Origin: Lactuca virosa
Lineage: Eukaryota > Streptophyta > Magnoliopsida > Asterales > Asteraceae
Length of the DNA stretch: 64,000 nt
Direction of reading: 5' to 3'
Assembly: GCA_928212115.1 (NCBI GenBank)
Contig: CAKMRJ010005745.1
Coordinates: 67,747,160 to 67,811,159, forward strand
Part shown: in pieces, positions 33,966 to 45,239 of the stretch
How positions within the stretch are numbered: position 1 is the first letter of the stretch
Layout of the letters: every line of letters begins with the position of its first letter
Program-made: the position numbers and the translations under genes
Notes under the pieces: generated by a model
Told to the model about the DNA's origin: nothing
What the model saw: only the letters and a program-made list of their open reading frames with translations
The model's database searches: none

Positions 33966-36900
33966 AGATGTGTACGATCAGCCAGAGCAGGAAAGTATAC
34001 CCCAAGTTACTCACAATATTATTTGTTATTGATGATTATGATAGAACAATATGTTAGTAGTAGGCTAGGGATCTTCAGGAGTTGCATGATAGAATTGTCT
34101 GATGTATGATGCTTGATAGCCTAGGAGAACTTCTTGTATGATAGATGGAATTGACATCATTACTATAGTTGCTTAGTGTGTGCATCATATTTGTACATAA
34201 CTAAGATTCTATAGCTTGAGAATGTTTGGTTTAGCCTTATTTCTTGTTCATTTTTTGGTTGTGGGCTTAGGGTAGAATCGAGTATTCGAATGTCTATAGA
34301 ATTCAACGTTATGTATGCTTAGCATGCACGAGTGGTTGCAGGGTTGGTGGAAGTTCAATGAGTGAGTATGATGGCAACATGCCAACATGAAAAATGATTA
34401 CCCACTCTCGAGAGAGTGAGTATAAGATGTATATGTATCCTAGGAAGTGCTTTACTGCGATTGGTGGGCTATTTAGCGGGTTTTGGAAGTATTAGCATGA
34501 GTAGTTACCTAGAGGATCTGGAACAAATCTTAAGGAAAGTACGGATAGGTGTGGAAGGTAGTATTGGGCTCGTACTATTGAAAGCATGGGATTCGTATTC
34601 GAATCGAGGAAAATTTTGGGGACACTAAGGAGCTGGTCGGGGGTAGAGTCTAGTGATTGTTGGGGCCCTAGTGTCCATGTTTGTTCGGGTCAAAATGTTG
34701 CAGATCTAGGCGAGTTAGTTGATTTTAAGGTATCGATGGCCTTTCTCGAGGTAGTTCCAGTTGAGTTGTGAGACTCAAGAAGGAAGCAATTGTGATGATT
34801 GGCTCAAGGATTGCCACCGAAGGCTGAGTGGTTGGCAGATGGATTGGGATGTCACTATCCACCACGGGGGTTATGTTCTTCCAGCTTTCCGTGTTCGTAG
34901 GAAAGAGAGAGGAGAAATGTGACTTCAAAGTTGGGATGTAGACCCAGCATGGGGCTAGATAGTTGCGATTTTTGGCGGAAAGTATGGCAGTGTGGTAATG
35001 CACAAGAGGATTCTTGTGGTAGTTTGCCTTGAGATGAGATCAAGGGTCTGCTTTCTTGAATATAGTCAGGTTAGGTGCAAGTTTCTTGTTTTAAGTGATT
35101 AGGGAAGTGAATCGGGAAATACAACTTTTGTTGTCTCTGATGTATCCCGACTATGATAATGATGCCTCTTGTATTTATGAATGATTATCACGGTGAATTA
35201 ATGTTAGGGGATTTGTAGATAAGGTGTGTGGTAGTCCATTTGTTTCTAGATAGAGAATCGGCGCTAAGAATGGACTGCAAAATTATTGCTTGTGCATCTG
35301 CATGGGATTCTTGAGGTTAGAGGGGGTTATGATTGGGAAGTTTCTGAGGTCTCTGTCTGAGATTCGGAATCTATTTGAGTTTTCTTGGTCTTTATCTGGA
35401 AGATCATATGGTATTGTGTTATACATTCCAAGGGTCAGGAATGTTGTGTATCTGGTTGAGTTGGTTGAGTTTTGGTCTGTTTGCAATGTCAGTTGGTGGT
35501 AGTTGGTTGAGTTTTGGTCTGTTTGCATTGTCAGTTGGTGGTAGTTCGAACCCTAAGTGGGGGAGAACTGGGTATTTTGCTAGGGGATCATCGATATGTT
35601 ATAATTTATGGTTTCAAAAGAATGGGTCACCGGGATCGGTGGTCCGGGTATGCAAGACTTTGGTTCAAGATTGGTCAAGACGGGGGTTCAGAAAAAGTTG
35701 CCATCAGATTTATGTGCTCATGAATACATTAGTTGTCTTCACAACAAGAAGTTGTTCGACAAGGACCTCGTTGTAGACAGTGGTTCCTTTTTGGAATGCC
35801 AATGAATAGGTCAAGAAGCGTTGGGTCGCTCAGTTTGAGTATCACTTGTTAATGGATTTGTCAACTCGTTGTATAGATTGTTATCCATAGTATAAGATGG
35901 ACATTTGTTGATCGGTCAATCGGCTTCGGAGTTTGGTATGTTTTGTTCCATGTGGGCCTAGTTTTTTAGTGTATTGCATCATTAGATTAGTTGTCAATAC
36001 ATTCTCAATCGTTGGTGATTTTGTTCATCGTCAATAATTGAGGTTCTTCGAAAGTTTTGAGCTTTATTAGTTGAAGTTCAATGGATGTGTCAACCTATCA
36101 TCAAAATCTTTACATTGTACATTTTGGTTTTTGGGTATGGGTACCCTCAATTGTTGGTTATGGAAGTATTGTTCACAGCGGGCTTGGGTTTGGAAGTTGT
36201 CCCTGGTTATTAGGAGATCAGACGTTGAAGCGGTGTTGTTTAGTTTTTTTTCCAGGTGTGGTTTTGGATCTTCGCAAATCTAATTTTGGCATGTCATGTT
36301 GGTAAGGTTGGTATTTTGGATTAATCTAACCAGGATTTTAACAAAATTTATGGATAACTTGGGAAGCTTTATCGATTTAGTTACATATTGGTAGGATTTG
36401 TTCAGTTTCAATCAACGTGTGGGATCTTTGTTTGGGCCATTCATGAGGATGATTCTGTTAGCGGTTGAGTTTCGTCATTTCGGTTGGATCTACTGGTAAC
36501 TCACCCTTCGGGTAAGGTTGTGAGGAATGAGGAATGTAGTAGATCTATTGGTTATGTGTTTCCCTTGGGGGTGTATGTGGACCGAGTAATATAGCATGAG
36601 AACACTTGGTCCGAATTTATTGGTATGGTTCTTATTTGTTTAGTAGCCTTTGATTTGGAGCAAGAGTTCAACCACCTATCTCATTCGTTGGTTGTGTGCA
36701 ACATGTTTTCATCTGATTTTGCATTGGTAGCAACATGTTCTATAAAAGGAATTATGCATTATATTAGGATATGACTCATTATATGTTTAATTAGTGATTG
36801 AGAGGGATGTTGAGTGGGTTACTGCAAGCCGATAGGTTGATGGTTGAGTATCTTTAGGCCCCTGTGGTGCTGGTCGCGAGTCTTCAAGACAATGATGGAA

Positions 36901-37890
36901 TAACGACAAGATCGGCATAATATTTTTTGCTTATCATTTTAGTGGTTATAAGGTGTCACGATTTATTGTGAACCAGTGGCTGTATGATTCACATGGAAGG
37001 GAACTGGTAGTCATTTGATTGGGACGCTTAGGTCTCAGATTGTTAGTCTTATTGGTATGTTTGGGTGTTAGTGCATTGTTGGGAGTTGGAAGACTCAGTG
37101 ACCAGCTGGTTTGGATAATGTGGACAGTAAAAGGTTGTTAGGAGTATTAATTATGCATCAAAAGTCTCTTGCTTAATGTTTTCTTTATGAACCCCATTTT
37201 TCTTGTGGGTTGTTTATTAGGAGTTTGGTTACCAATGTCGAGTATTGGTTCTGAAATCTCGAGTCATGAAGTTCATGTAAACGCCTCAAGTGATTTTTCA
37301 GGTGGATGTGCACCTGAGCTGATGAGCGATTTGGATGCAACGTGAGATGCTCAGATGAATGATCATTATGCTTGCGGGAGGAATGGGTTGGTGATGACTT
37401 GTCAGGAAGTCAAGTTTATATTTAAGGCTTTTGGGAAAAATTTCCGAATTTGAGGGTTTGTTGGAAATTCACGATGGGTATCTTTTGAGTATTCTTTCTG
37501 CATGATTTGGTGGTGTTCCAAGTCAGGGACTAGGGGTAGGTATGACATATGGATGATCATCAGACTTAGGGTATGGTTTCGGAAGTTTAGACTGATGGGT
37601 TCCCGGTTCCGGAAAGTATATTTATGAAGTTGATTTGTGGTTGTGGTTTTGAGAGTTCCCGGTATGAGTGGTTCTCATTGGAAGTTTGGTCTTACAATTC
37701 TGGTTGCAGTTGAGTATTTTCAAGTAATTGGGTTGTTTGTTGACAACTGTGAGTTTTCGAGTGATCTCTCGATTTCTCTGTATAGATACCTTGATTTCGA
37801 AGGGGATTAAAGGGAGTTTTTGGAATATGTTGATGTTAATTTCAGAGATTCAAACCAAGAAGTATTTTGAAGATGAAATCCAGTTTAATT
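33966..37890 (+). mobile_element. Internal region of element I (no recognisable genes)
   Basis: Nearly 4 kb ending in a PPT and 3' LTR, so it belongs to an LTR element on the plus strand. It is GT-rich on this strand and has no ORF longer than about 140 codons or any Gag or Pol motif I recognise. It could be a decayed pol or the filler of a non-autonomous large element. H is probably inserted at its left side. Confidence 0.55.
35461..35544 (+). repeat. 42-bp direct duplication
   Basis: TTGGTTGAGTTTTGGTCTG begins both copies, at 35461 and 35503, with one base difference over 42 bases. Confidence 0.92.
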
Positions 37891-37900
37891 GGGGGAGAGT
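37891..37900 (+). other. Polypurine tract of I
   Basis: GGGGGAGAGT directly before the LTR start TGTAACATC. Confidence 0.85.
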
Positions 37901-38259
37901 TGTAACATCATGTATGGAGAAGTTTCTGTTTTAGGGGTTGTGGACAATAAATGGATCATGTAAAGACCTTACGCTTCAAGGGAATGGGGTTTAGACCTTA
38001 TTGGATGATGATAATGTTGGATAAGGCATTAAAGCCTAGGTTTGTGTCTTAGAGTCAAAGGGTAAAATGGGAAAATTGATGTTTTAGACTTCTTTCACGA
38101 ATTATGGTTTTTAGTTTGACATGTGTTAAGACAAAATTAACTAGATAGAAGTGTGGGGCTCGTAAACACATTTCCGTGGATATAAAGATCGCCGAAAACG
38201 GAGTTGAAACGAAGAATTTATGAATGTTTGAAGTTGGAGTGAAATTGGGGGAAAATCCG

Positions 38260-38335
38260 TTCTCACGGGGTCAGAAGTAACTCTCACGATGTGAGAGTCC
38301 TCACGAGGTGAGAATATATTCTCACGACATGAGAA
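38260..38335. repeat. CTCACGANGTGAGA word cluster in the LTR of I
   Basis: Variants at about 38260, 38282-38297, 38300-38313 and 38320-38335 (CTCACGATGTGAGAG, TCACGAGGTGAGA, CTCACGACATGAGAA). The cluster ends about 43 bases before the TATA-like box. Confidence 0.8.
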
Positions 38336-38691
38336 CTGTGCAGCCCAAAGCCGACAAAATATTTAGGGTTTTCAAGGTATTTAAAGCTAAGGATTCATGT
38401 TTTAGGGTATTTTCTTTGCCTCCATCATATCTAGAACTCCTTAGGAGAACCCTAGCCTTAATTTTCAAGATTTGAGCCTCCCCTCTCCTCTCTCATCCAT
38501 TTTTGGAGATTTTGGAGCCAGTTTTCCATGCATGATTGATCCTTGAAGCTTGGAAATTAAAGATGTCAACTTTCATCTACCTTCTAGACCTTTGTAAGTT
38601 ATAAAATTCCAAGTTTTATGGCATATTCATCTTGGATCTAAGTATATTAGGTGTTTTGGTCCATTTTAATGAGTTTTGAGTGAGAGTTAAG

Positions 38692-39092
38692 AATAAAGTT
38701 TTCAACTTTATTACTCTCCTAGGTCCCAAGAACCTTGCATGTTTCAGATATGGAATCCAACACCTTTTGATCAGTTTCGAATGTTTTCTTGGACTTCATG
38801 GACTAGGAAAGTTTTGATCTTTTGCCTTCCCTTTCAGCCACGCAAGTTATCTTGGTCATTTAGGTCATTTTGGTGTATTAAAGTTTAGATCATGAAAGCT
38901 TGAGAAAATATTATGGATAAAGTTGGAAACTTTATCCATCTAAACATCATGTTGATTCAGATCTGAAGGTTGGAGTCTTGGACTTAATGGATATAGTTGA
39001 GAAAGATGAATTCTTGGTCCCTTTGAGACTTAAAGACTCAATCTTGGTTGTTTGGACCATCCTAATGGATAAAGATGGAAACTTTATCCATT
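38692..39092. repeat. Three AAAGTT-NNN-AACTTT hairpins in the LTR of I
   Basis: 38692-38712 has 9-base arms around TTC. 38913-38939 has perfect 12-base arms (ATGGATAAAGTT) around GGA. 39064-39092 has 11-base arms around a 7-base centre. All lie downstream of the TATA-like box, so they would be in the RNA. A fourth with the same core is at 45221-45239 in G. Confidence 0.88.
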
Positions 39093-39689
39093 ATGAAGCT
39101 ATTTAGGATCTAGATATGAGGTTATGGGCCTTGTTCTGAAGAGATTAAGCACTTAATGAAGTTTTTGTCCTTCGGACCAGAAGTCACGACGTAACGGTGC
39201 CCAAAATCGCAATTGTTTTTTCATATCATTCTCATGACGTGACCAAAGAACGGTCATGCCGTGACATTGACTTTGACTATTGATTTCTTGACTAGTTCAA
39301 CTTTCGGTCAAACTTGGGTAGAATTGAGTATTTGACTTAGGATTGTCTCGGCTTGGTGTTAGGAAGTTTGGATTGGCTGTTCTGATGCTGAGGTACCTAT
39401 TAGGCTTCTGTCGAGTGGTTTAGGTGAGTTTTCCTCACTGTACTTGTGGGTCGAATTCACCAATGTCGGCCCAATGGATTATGTATCCTGGTATATTGGA
39501 TGATGTTATGATGGTTATATGCTAGACTGGTAGATCCGTATGATTACCTGTCTGCCCTGGTTTTGTGTTAGACTAGTAGATCTATATGATTACTTGTACT
39601 TGCTGGTTATTGTTTGTTATTGTATATGTCGACATGTTATGGTTTGTTGGGTTGAGGCGGTCATGCTTTGTGTTGAAGGGCAAGATAGC

Positions 39690-39866
39690 TAGGGAGGTCT
39701 ACATAGGTTGTAGGCCCGAAGGTCCAGTCCAGTCTGGACAAAGACCCGAAGAGCAGTCTGGATAGGCTGTAGGCCCTACGAGGCGGTCCAGTCATGCCGA
39801 AGGCTCGGAGAGTGGTCCAGATAGGCTGTAGGCTCAACGAGGTGGTCCAGTCAGGCTGAAGGCTCA
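39690..39866 (+). repeat. 59-bp tandem repeat in the LTR of I
   Basis: ATAGGCTGTAGGC or a one-base variant recurs at 39703, 39762 and 39821. Units also contain GGTCCAGTC and GAAGGC. Confidence 0.85.
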
Positions 39867-40125
39867 TATATGTATGTTGTTATCTGCATGGTTGTGTGTG
39901 TGGTACTTTAGGGGAACTCAATAAGCTTGGTCTTATGGTTTGATTGTTATGGTTTCAAGTACTTTAGAGGACAGGGGTAAGGCGAAGGCCTGATCGTGCA
40001 CATCCTTCAGATTTTATGTGATTTGATTTTGGGATACTCTGATTTGTGATTTTGACTTTTGGAAACTATGTTTTGTAAACATTTATGGTTTTGAAAAAAA
40101 TTACCTTGATTTTTGGGATGTTACA

Positions 40126-41330
40126 TTGTAGATGACGTCGTTTATGTTGAAAAGTTTCGATGGCGGTTCTAGATGAGGAAGGAGCTATTCTTACGTATTG
40201 TTGGCGATTTGGAAGGCCATTTTTCGTATTTCTAATGGAAGTTGGATGGTAGACGAAAAAAAGGTTTCTCTCCAATTCAAAAATGCACGGCCGCAATTCG
40301 TCAGTTAGCATACGACATGGGCGCAGATAAATGGGACGAGTATTTAAGGATGTCCGAGCGTACGGTACGGGAATGTGTGTACAAGTTCTCCAAAGCTATT
40401 ACTTTGGTGTACGGGCAATGATATTTGTGCAAACCAACTATCAAGAATGTCCACCAGTTGTACACGGTGCATGAAGGCAAGCATGGGTTCCTAGGAATGC
40501 TAGGTAGTATCGATTGCATGCATTGAGCTTGGGCGTTGCGCCCCAATGCATGGCGTGGTCAGTACATGCGAGGCGACCATAGAGAGCCAACGATGTTCTA
40601 GAAGCAATCACATCATATGATATTCGGATATGAAATGCACTCTTTGGTCGAGCTGGTGCAAACAAAGACATCAATGTTCTGGACCAGTCGTCGGTATTCA
40701 ACGATATCTACCTTGGAAAGTCGCATGATGTGCATTTTCAAGTAAACAGGGTGGCATATAAGCGCGGGTACTATCTTACTGACGGTATATATCCTCCATT
40801 ATCTATTTTTGTGAAATTGTTTACATGTCTGAACGACAAAAAAGTAAAAAGTTTAAAGAGGCGCTAGATTCAACTAGGAAGGACATGGAGCGAACATTTG
40901 GTGTACTCAAGAGGTGTGTCGGGGCACGGTCATATGAAGTGAAAAGGTTGCAACACGTAATGTTTCGTGCATCATATTGCATAATATGATTCTTGAAGAC
41001 GAAGGAAGAGCGATATGTCGATAAAACGAAAATGAAGTTTTGCCAAATGTCAAAGGAGTAGCCGTTGGTACGCAAGAGTATAGGGCAAATTGAAGAGAAG
41101 TATACGATCGCGACATTCATCACGCCCTTCGTGCTGATTTGCTGGAGCACGTTTATAAGGCTCACATTCAGCCGCCGACAGAGTATTGGCATGATGATAT
41201 GCTTGACGAATCATATGACAATTCGGATATGTTCGTCGAGAGCGAGGATTTCGATGATGATGATGAGAATGACGTTGATGAGAATGACAATGACGATGAT
41301 GACGATGACGATGACGACGATCCTGAATGA
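40126..41330 (+). pseudogene. PIF/Harbinger-type transposase, 5' end cut by element I
   Basis: Fragments in three frames match plant Harbinger transposases (DDE_Tnp_4/plant transposon protein families). The first catalytic Asp is in GSIDCMH (GAT 40512-40514). Then come WRGQYMRGDHREPTMF, DINVLDQSSVFNDIYLG, AYKRGYYLTDGIYPP (Asp codon 40781-40783) and DMERTFGVLK (Glu codon 40888-40890). A TGA at 40524-40526 replaces the usual Trp after DCMH, and further stops and frameshifts follow. The C-terminus ends in an Asp/Glu run (about 41247-41330), built from GAT/GAC repeats. The N-terminal part is on the other side of I, outside the window. The transposase would cut and paste the element with a partner Myb-like protein; none is seen here. 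Confidence 0.85.
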
Positions 41331-41680
41331 CGTATTTTGGTTTTTTAAAATTTGGATATTAATTATGTTTTCTAAGTTGTGCTTTTTTTTTAATATTTGT
41401 TGTTTTCTAGTTTTTTTTATTTTTTTATTTTTAATCTTGCGTATTTTAATGTAATTTTTAATTAATAAAGTGGTTTTTATTTTTAAGTAATTTTTATGTT
41501 TATTACTCATTTAAAAAAAATATAAATCATCAAAACAAATTATTTTATATTTTAAAAAAAAGAGTGAATGAAGCTTCCCGCACACATCCTAACATTTGGC
41601 GAGGGAAAGAAAAGTGAGGGAATCGATGGCGTGAGAGACAAAAAGTAAAGATAACTTCCCGTATACACCCTCCAGCCTGA
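41331..41680 (+). other. Possible 3' end of the Harbinger element
   Basis: AT-rich stretch with no gene. Two related words, CTTCCCGCACACATCCT (41574-41590) and CTTCCCGTATACACCCT (41655-41671), could be a terminal and subterminal repeat of the transposon. Without the left end they cannot be confirmed. Confidence 0.3.
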
Positions 41681-42376
41681 AGCATTTATTTCATAACTTA
41701 TATCTATGAATCAAAATATTGTATTTTTTTAAAATATTTACCAATTGCTACTTTTAAATTTTTTTACTTATTAATTGTATTTTCTTTTAAAATGGAAAAG
41801 ACATGATTGTCATTCTTTCTTTCTTGACGTCGTTGGACTTGCATTTTCCGTCACCTTCCCTTCCTGCAGGCATTCATCATTTTTTCGTTTTTCGTAAATA
41901 ACCATATGAATTGCATTTCTTCGTTCTGTTAGAGCTATATCTCATCTTTTGATTGTTCTGCATCACTTCATTCTTTTTCATTATTCTATGTCTTTCATTC
42001 TTTTATATTATGTATTTTTCATTCATTCTTTTATGTTATGTAAGCACGGGTTTATACCTACCAATTGCTCGACAAAATGTTCCACGAAACCAAGAATGGT
42101 TTGTACCGGACAACATTCTCTTCTGCCCAGTGACAAAATGATGATAGGGTGTTGATGAAGGGGCAATATGAATATGCCACATATATTTGTTGGACATAGT
42201 GGTGAAGGGCAATAACTAATAGCAAAATTACTATATGTATCATATTCGATCAACCTCTAATAATTTGAGACAACAAGGTTTAGAGAGTATCTTCGTTTGA
42301 ATGCATATTTACTTCAAACGTTTTGGCGAGATGAATACTAATTTGTACAATCTACTTCTTTTCAATTGCATTATAA
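41681..42376. other. Unassigned AT-rich sequence
   Basis: No gene, repeat boundary or known element recognised. Short ORFs in T-rich stretches look accidental. It ends in TAA before the CACTA terminus. Confidence 0.6.
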
Positions 42377-42540
42377 CACTACTAGAAAAAGGAGGAATTT
42401 CCTACGAATATTTCCGAGGAAAAGGAATTTATCGGTATTACCTACGAATTACCAAGGAAAATCATAGGAATAACCATAAACGCCTTTTCCTCGGAAATCC
42501 CTCGAAAATTCTTACACTTTTCCTAGGATATTTATAAATA

Positions 42541-42905
42541 CTCAACTTTCATCGATATTTCCTTAGTAATATTTTTTTAACAATTTTTTCTTGTAACAAA
42601 AAAAAATCATAAGACTTCTATGTAGAGAATACACTCATTGTTCCTACACTTTTCCTATGAAGGTTGTACTAACTACACTTTTCTCGGTATTCCCCCGGTA
42701 TTTTCTAGACTTTTCCTAAGCACTTTATAAATATCCAACTTTCCTCGGTATTTCCTTAGTAATATGTTTTTAACAATTTTTTTTCCTTGTAACAAAATAA
42801 ATCATATCGAATTTGAGTAGAGAATACAGTCATTGTTCCTACACTTTTCCTACGAATGTTGTACTTACTACACTTTCCTCGGTATTCCCTCCGTTTATTT
42901 GATGA
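42541..42905 (+). repeat. 193-bp duplication in the CACTA subterminal region
   Basis: CCTTAGTAATAT occurs at 42561 and 42754, and the following ATTTTTTCTTGTAAC, GAGAATACA and TTCCTACACTTTTCCTA recur in the same order. Confidence 0.85.
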
Positions 42906-43059
42906 ATGTCCTAGGAATGAGCTTATAAATGATCAATTTATATAGACACTTGTGTTACTTAAACGAATTAAACCATGACTGTTATTGCACTTCACTACTA
43001 GAAAGGAAGTTTCCTCACTTTCCAAGGGATTTCCTAGGAATATAATTTTTTCTTTTTTT

Positions 43060-44280
43060 TAAATTTGAGGTTGAAATGTCTATTTTTTCTTTCAATATTT
43101 TTGTACAACTTCATTGTACATGAATTGTTTTTAGTTTACAAAATTATGGATGATATATACATACGTACGTATGCACACCACCATAACACGTATGTGTATA
43201 ATACATATTTTGGTAAGATAAAAGTATTTCATGTATAAAAAAGTTGCACAAAATATGGAACAAAAAAAATAATGTTTGAACCTATAAGAATGAAAAACGA
43301 GTTTGATTTCTAGGAAATCCCTTGGAACTTCATATGAATTTCCAAGAAATTTGTGACGAATAATGTATTCTTAGGAAAGCCATCAGAAGTTCCCACATTT
43401 TTCCTAGGAATTTCCTAGGAACGCAATCCATTTTCTAATATTAAAAGTTGAAACATCTATTTTTTTCGTTCAATATTTTGTACACCTTCATTATACATGA
43501 ATTGTTTTTGGTTTACCAAGTTATGCATGATATATACATACGTAAATGTGCACACCATCATAACACATTACTCAAAACATTTGTTTATCATTATATATTC
43601 TATATAGTGTATGTGTACATATGTATGTTTATGCATGTGCATAATACATATTTTGGTAAGATAAAAGTATTTCATGTATAACAAAGTTGCACAAAGTATG
43701 GAATGAATAAAAATAATAAGAATGAAACTATGAGTTTGATTCCTAGGAAATCCCTTAGAACTTCCTATGTATTTCCCACACATTTGTGACGATTAATGTA
43801 TTTCCTCGGAAATCCATCGGAAGTTCCTACATATTTCCTAGGGATTTCCTAGGAACAGAATCCGTTATTAATATTAAAATATAAAACATCTATTTTTTCG
43901 TTCAATATTTTGTACAACTTCATTATACATGAATTATTTTTAGTTTACCAAGTTATGCATGATATATACATAGGTAAGCGTGCACACCACCATAACACAA
44001 TACTCAAAACATTTGTTTATCATTATACATTCTATATAGTGCATGTGTACATATGTATGTTTATGTATGTGCATAATACATATTTTGGTAAGATAAAAGT
44101 ATTTCATGTATAACAAAGCTGCACAAAGTATGGAACGAATAAAAAATAACGTTTCAACCTATAAGAATGAAAAAATGAGTTTGATTCATAGGAAATCCCT
44201 TGGAACTTCCTATGCATTTCCCATAAAATTATGACGATTAATATATTTCCTCGGAAATAAACTTCCTAGGAAGACCCTCG
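43060..44280 (+). repeat. Three tandem units of about 380-430 bp in the CACTA region
   Basis: TTCAATATTTTGTACA marks units at 43091, 43469 and 43901 (spacing 378 and 432). Each carries CATAATACATATTTTGGTAAG and ends with GGAAATCCCTTGGAACTTCC-like words. The first unit has an internal deletion. Confidence 0.9.
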
Positions 44281-44649
44281 GTACTTCCAGTTGTAACACC
44301 GGGTTTTGAATCATTTCATTATTCAGGCCCGTGATCCGAATATCAGTTATCATAAAGCTTCATGCCTTTAGGAAAGAGAGATTTAGACCCTTTTTGGATG
44401 TGGGTATTATAGATTAGGTGATCCAGAAGTTTGGTTCGTGTTTTGGAGCCCAATGGTATATCGTAATGTGTCAGTCCGGGCCTTTATGGATTTTGGATTG
44501 CAGTTCGAAAAGTTTTAAGGCAAGGGTGAGTTGATATAAGTGTAGAGCTCCTCATTACCTTTTTGTGGATATAAAGAACGTCAAAATCAGACGTAGAATG
44601 AAGAAGTTATGGCCTCCGAAAGTTTGGTGGGTTAAGAGCTAAGCCTAGT

Positions 44650-44760
44650 ATGCTGGACGCACATGGACGTAAGATGGGCGTACTAGGTTGAAGAATCACG
44701 AGTACCTTATGGAGTACGCTACGCATACTGAGAGTATGTGGGGCGTACTCCAGCCAGATG
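44650..44760. repeat. GCGTACT/AGTACGC word cluster in the LTR of G
   Basis: GGGCGTACTAGG, GAGTACGCTACGCATACT and GGGGCGTACTCC lie just upstream of the TATA-like box near 44790. A second set of related words occurs at 45325-45425. Confidence 0.7.
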
Positions 44761-45220
44761 AAAACCCTAAATTTTAGGGTTTTTTCCCTATTTAAACAAC
44801 TTATATCACTTTAGGTCATCTTATTGATTACCCACCATCATCCTAAACCCTAATCTCGACCCTTAGTCACCTCCTTAGTGTTCTTGAGCTCTTGTGAAGA
44901 ATCTTAGTGTCTTTTTGTGCATTTTGAAGAGATAGAAGGTTACTGAAGATCCATCTTTTGGTGTGAAGCTTAGAGATCCAGATTCATCATCATCTTTGCA
45001 AGCCATTTGAGGAATAAAGTTCTCTACTTGATTGTTTATTGTGCTAGATCTAGTTTTGGGACCTTGTTATTGCATTTTTGGGTCTTTTGAGCTATAGTTG
45101 AGCTTTTGATCTACTCCAAAAGACAATGCAAGCTTTATGAAATATATTGGTCCATGCATATGTTAAGAGCCTTATTAAGTTTCGTTTTGGGTGTTGGGTC
45201 CCATTAAGTCATGCATGGGT

Positions 45221-45239
45221 GTAAAGTTGCCAACTTTAC
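45221..45239. repeat. AAAGTT-GCC-AACTTT hairpin in G
   Basis: GTAAAGTTGCCAACTTTAC has 8-base arms around a 3-base centre, the same core as the three in I. Confidence 0.85.

Larger units (their letters stand above)
37901..40125 (+). mobile_element. 3' LTR of element I (2,225 bp)
   Basis: It starts TGTAACATCATG after a PPT and ends GGGATGTTACA, where transposase sequence begins. It holds the GTGGATATAAAG block (38175), a palindromic word cluster (38260-38335), a TATA-like TATTTAAA at 38378-38385, three AAAGTT/AACTTT hairpins and a 59-bp tandem repeat. No gene. Confidence 0.82.
42377..44291 (+). mobile_element. CACTA-type transposon termini and subterminal region, cut by G
   Basis: CACTACTAGAAAAAGG at 42377 and CACTACTAGAAAGGAAG at 42993 are typical plant CACTA (En/Spm) terminal inverted repeats, both in the same orientation. 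What follows is rich in short words such as TTCCTAGGAAATCCC and CCTCGGTATTCCC on both strands, as in CACTA subterminal regions. No transposase is present and no opposite terminus is seen. The element continues beyond the LTR of G, probably past the window. Three-base flanks are TAA and CTT. Confidence 0.7.

Noticed and set aside
35375..35805. Overlapping ORFs of 65-133 codons in element I
   Set aside because: They arise from the 42-bp duplication and GT-rich sequence in three frames at once, without any family motif.
40126..41330. Possible domesticated host gene derived from a Harbinger transposase
   Set aside because: Stops, shifts and the truncation by element I show a plain pseudogene.
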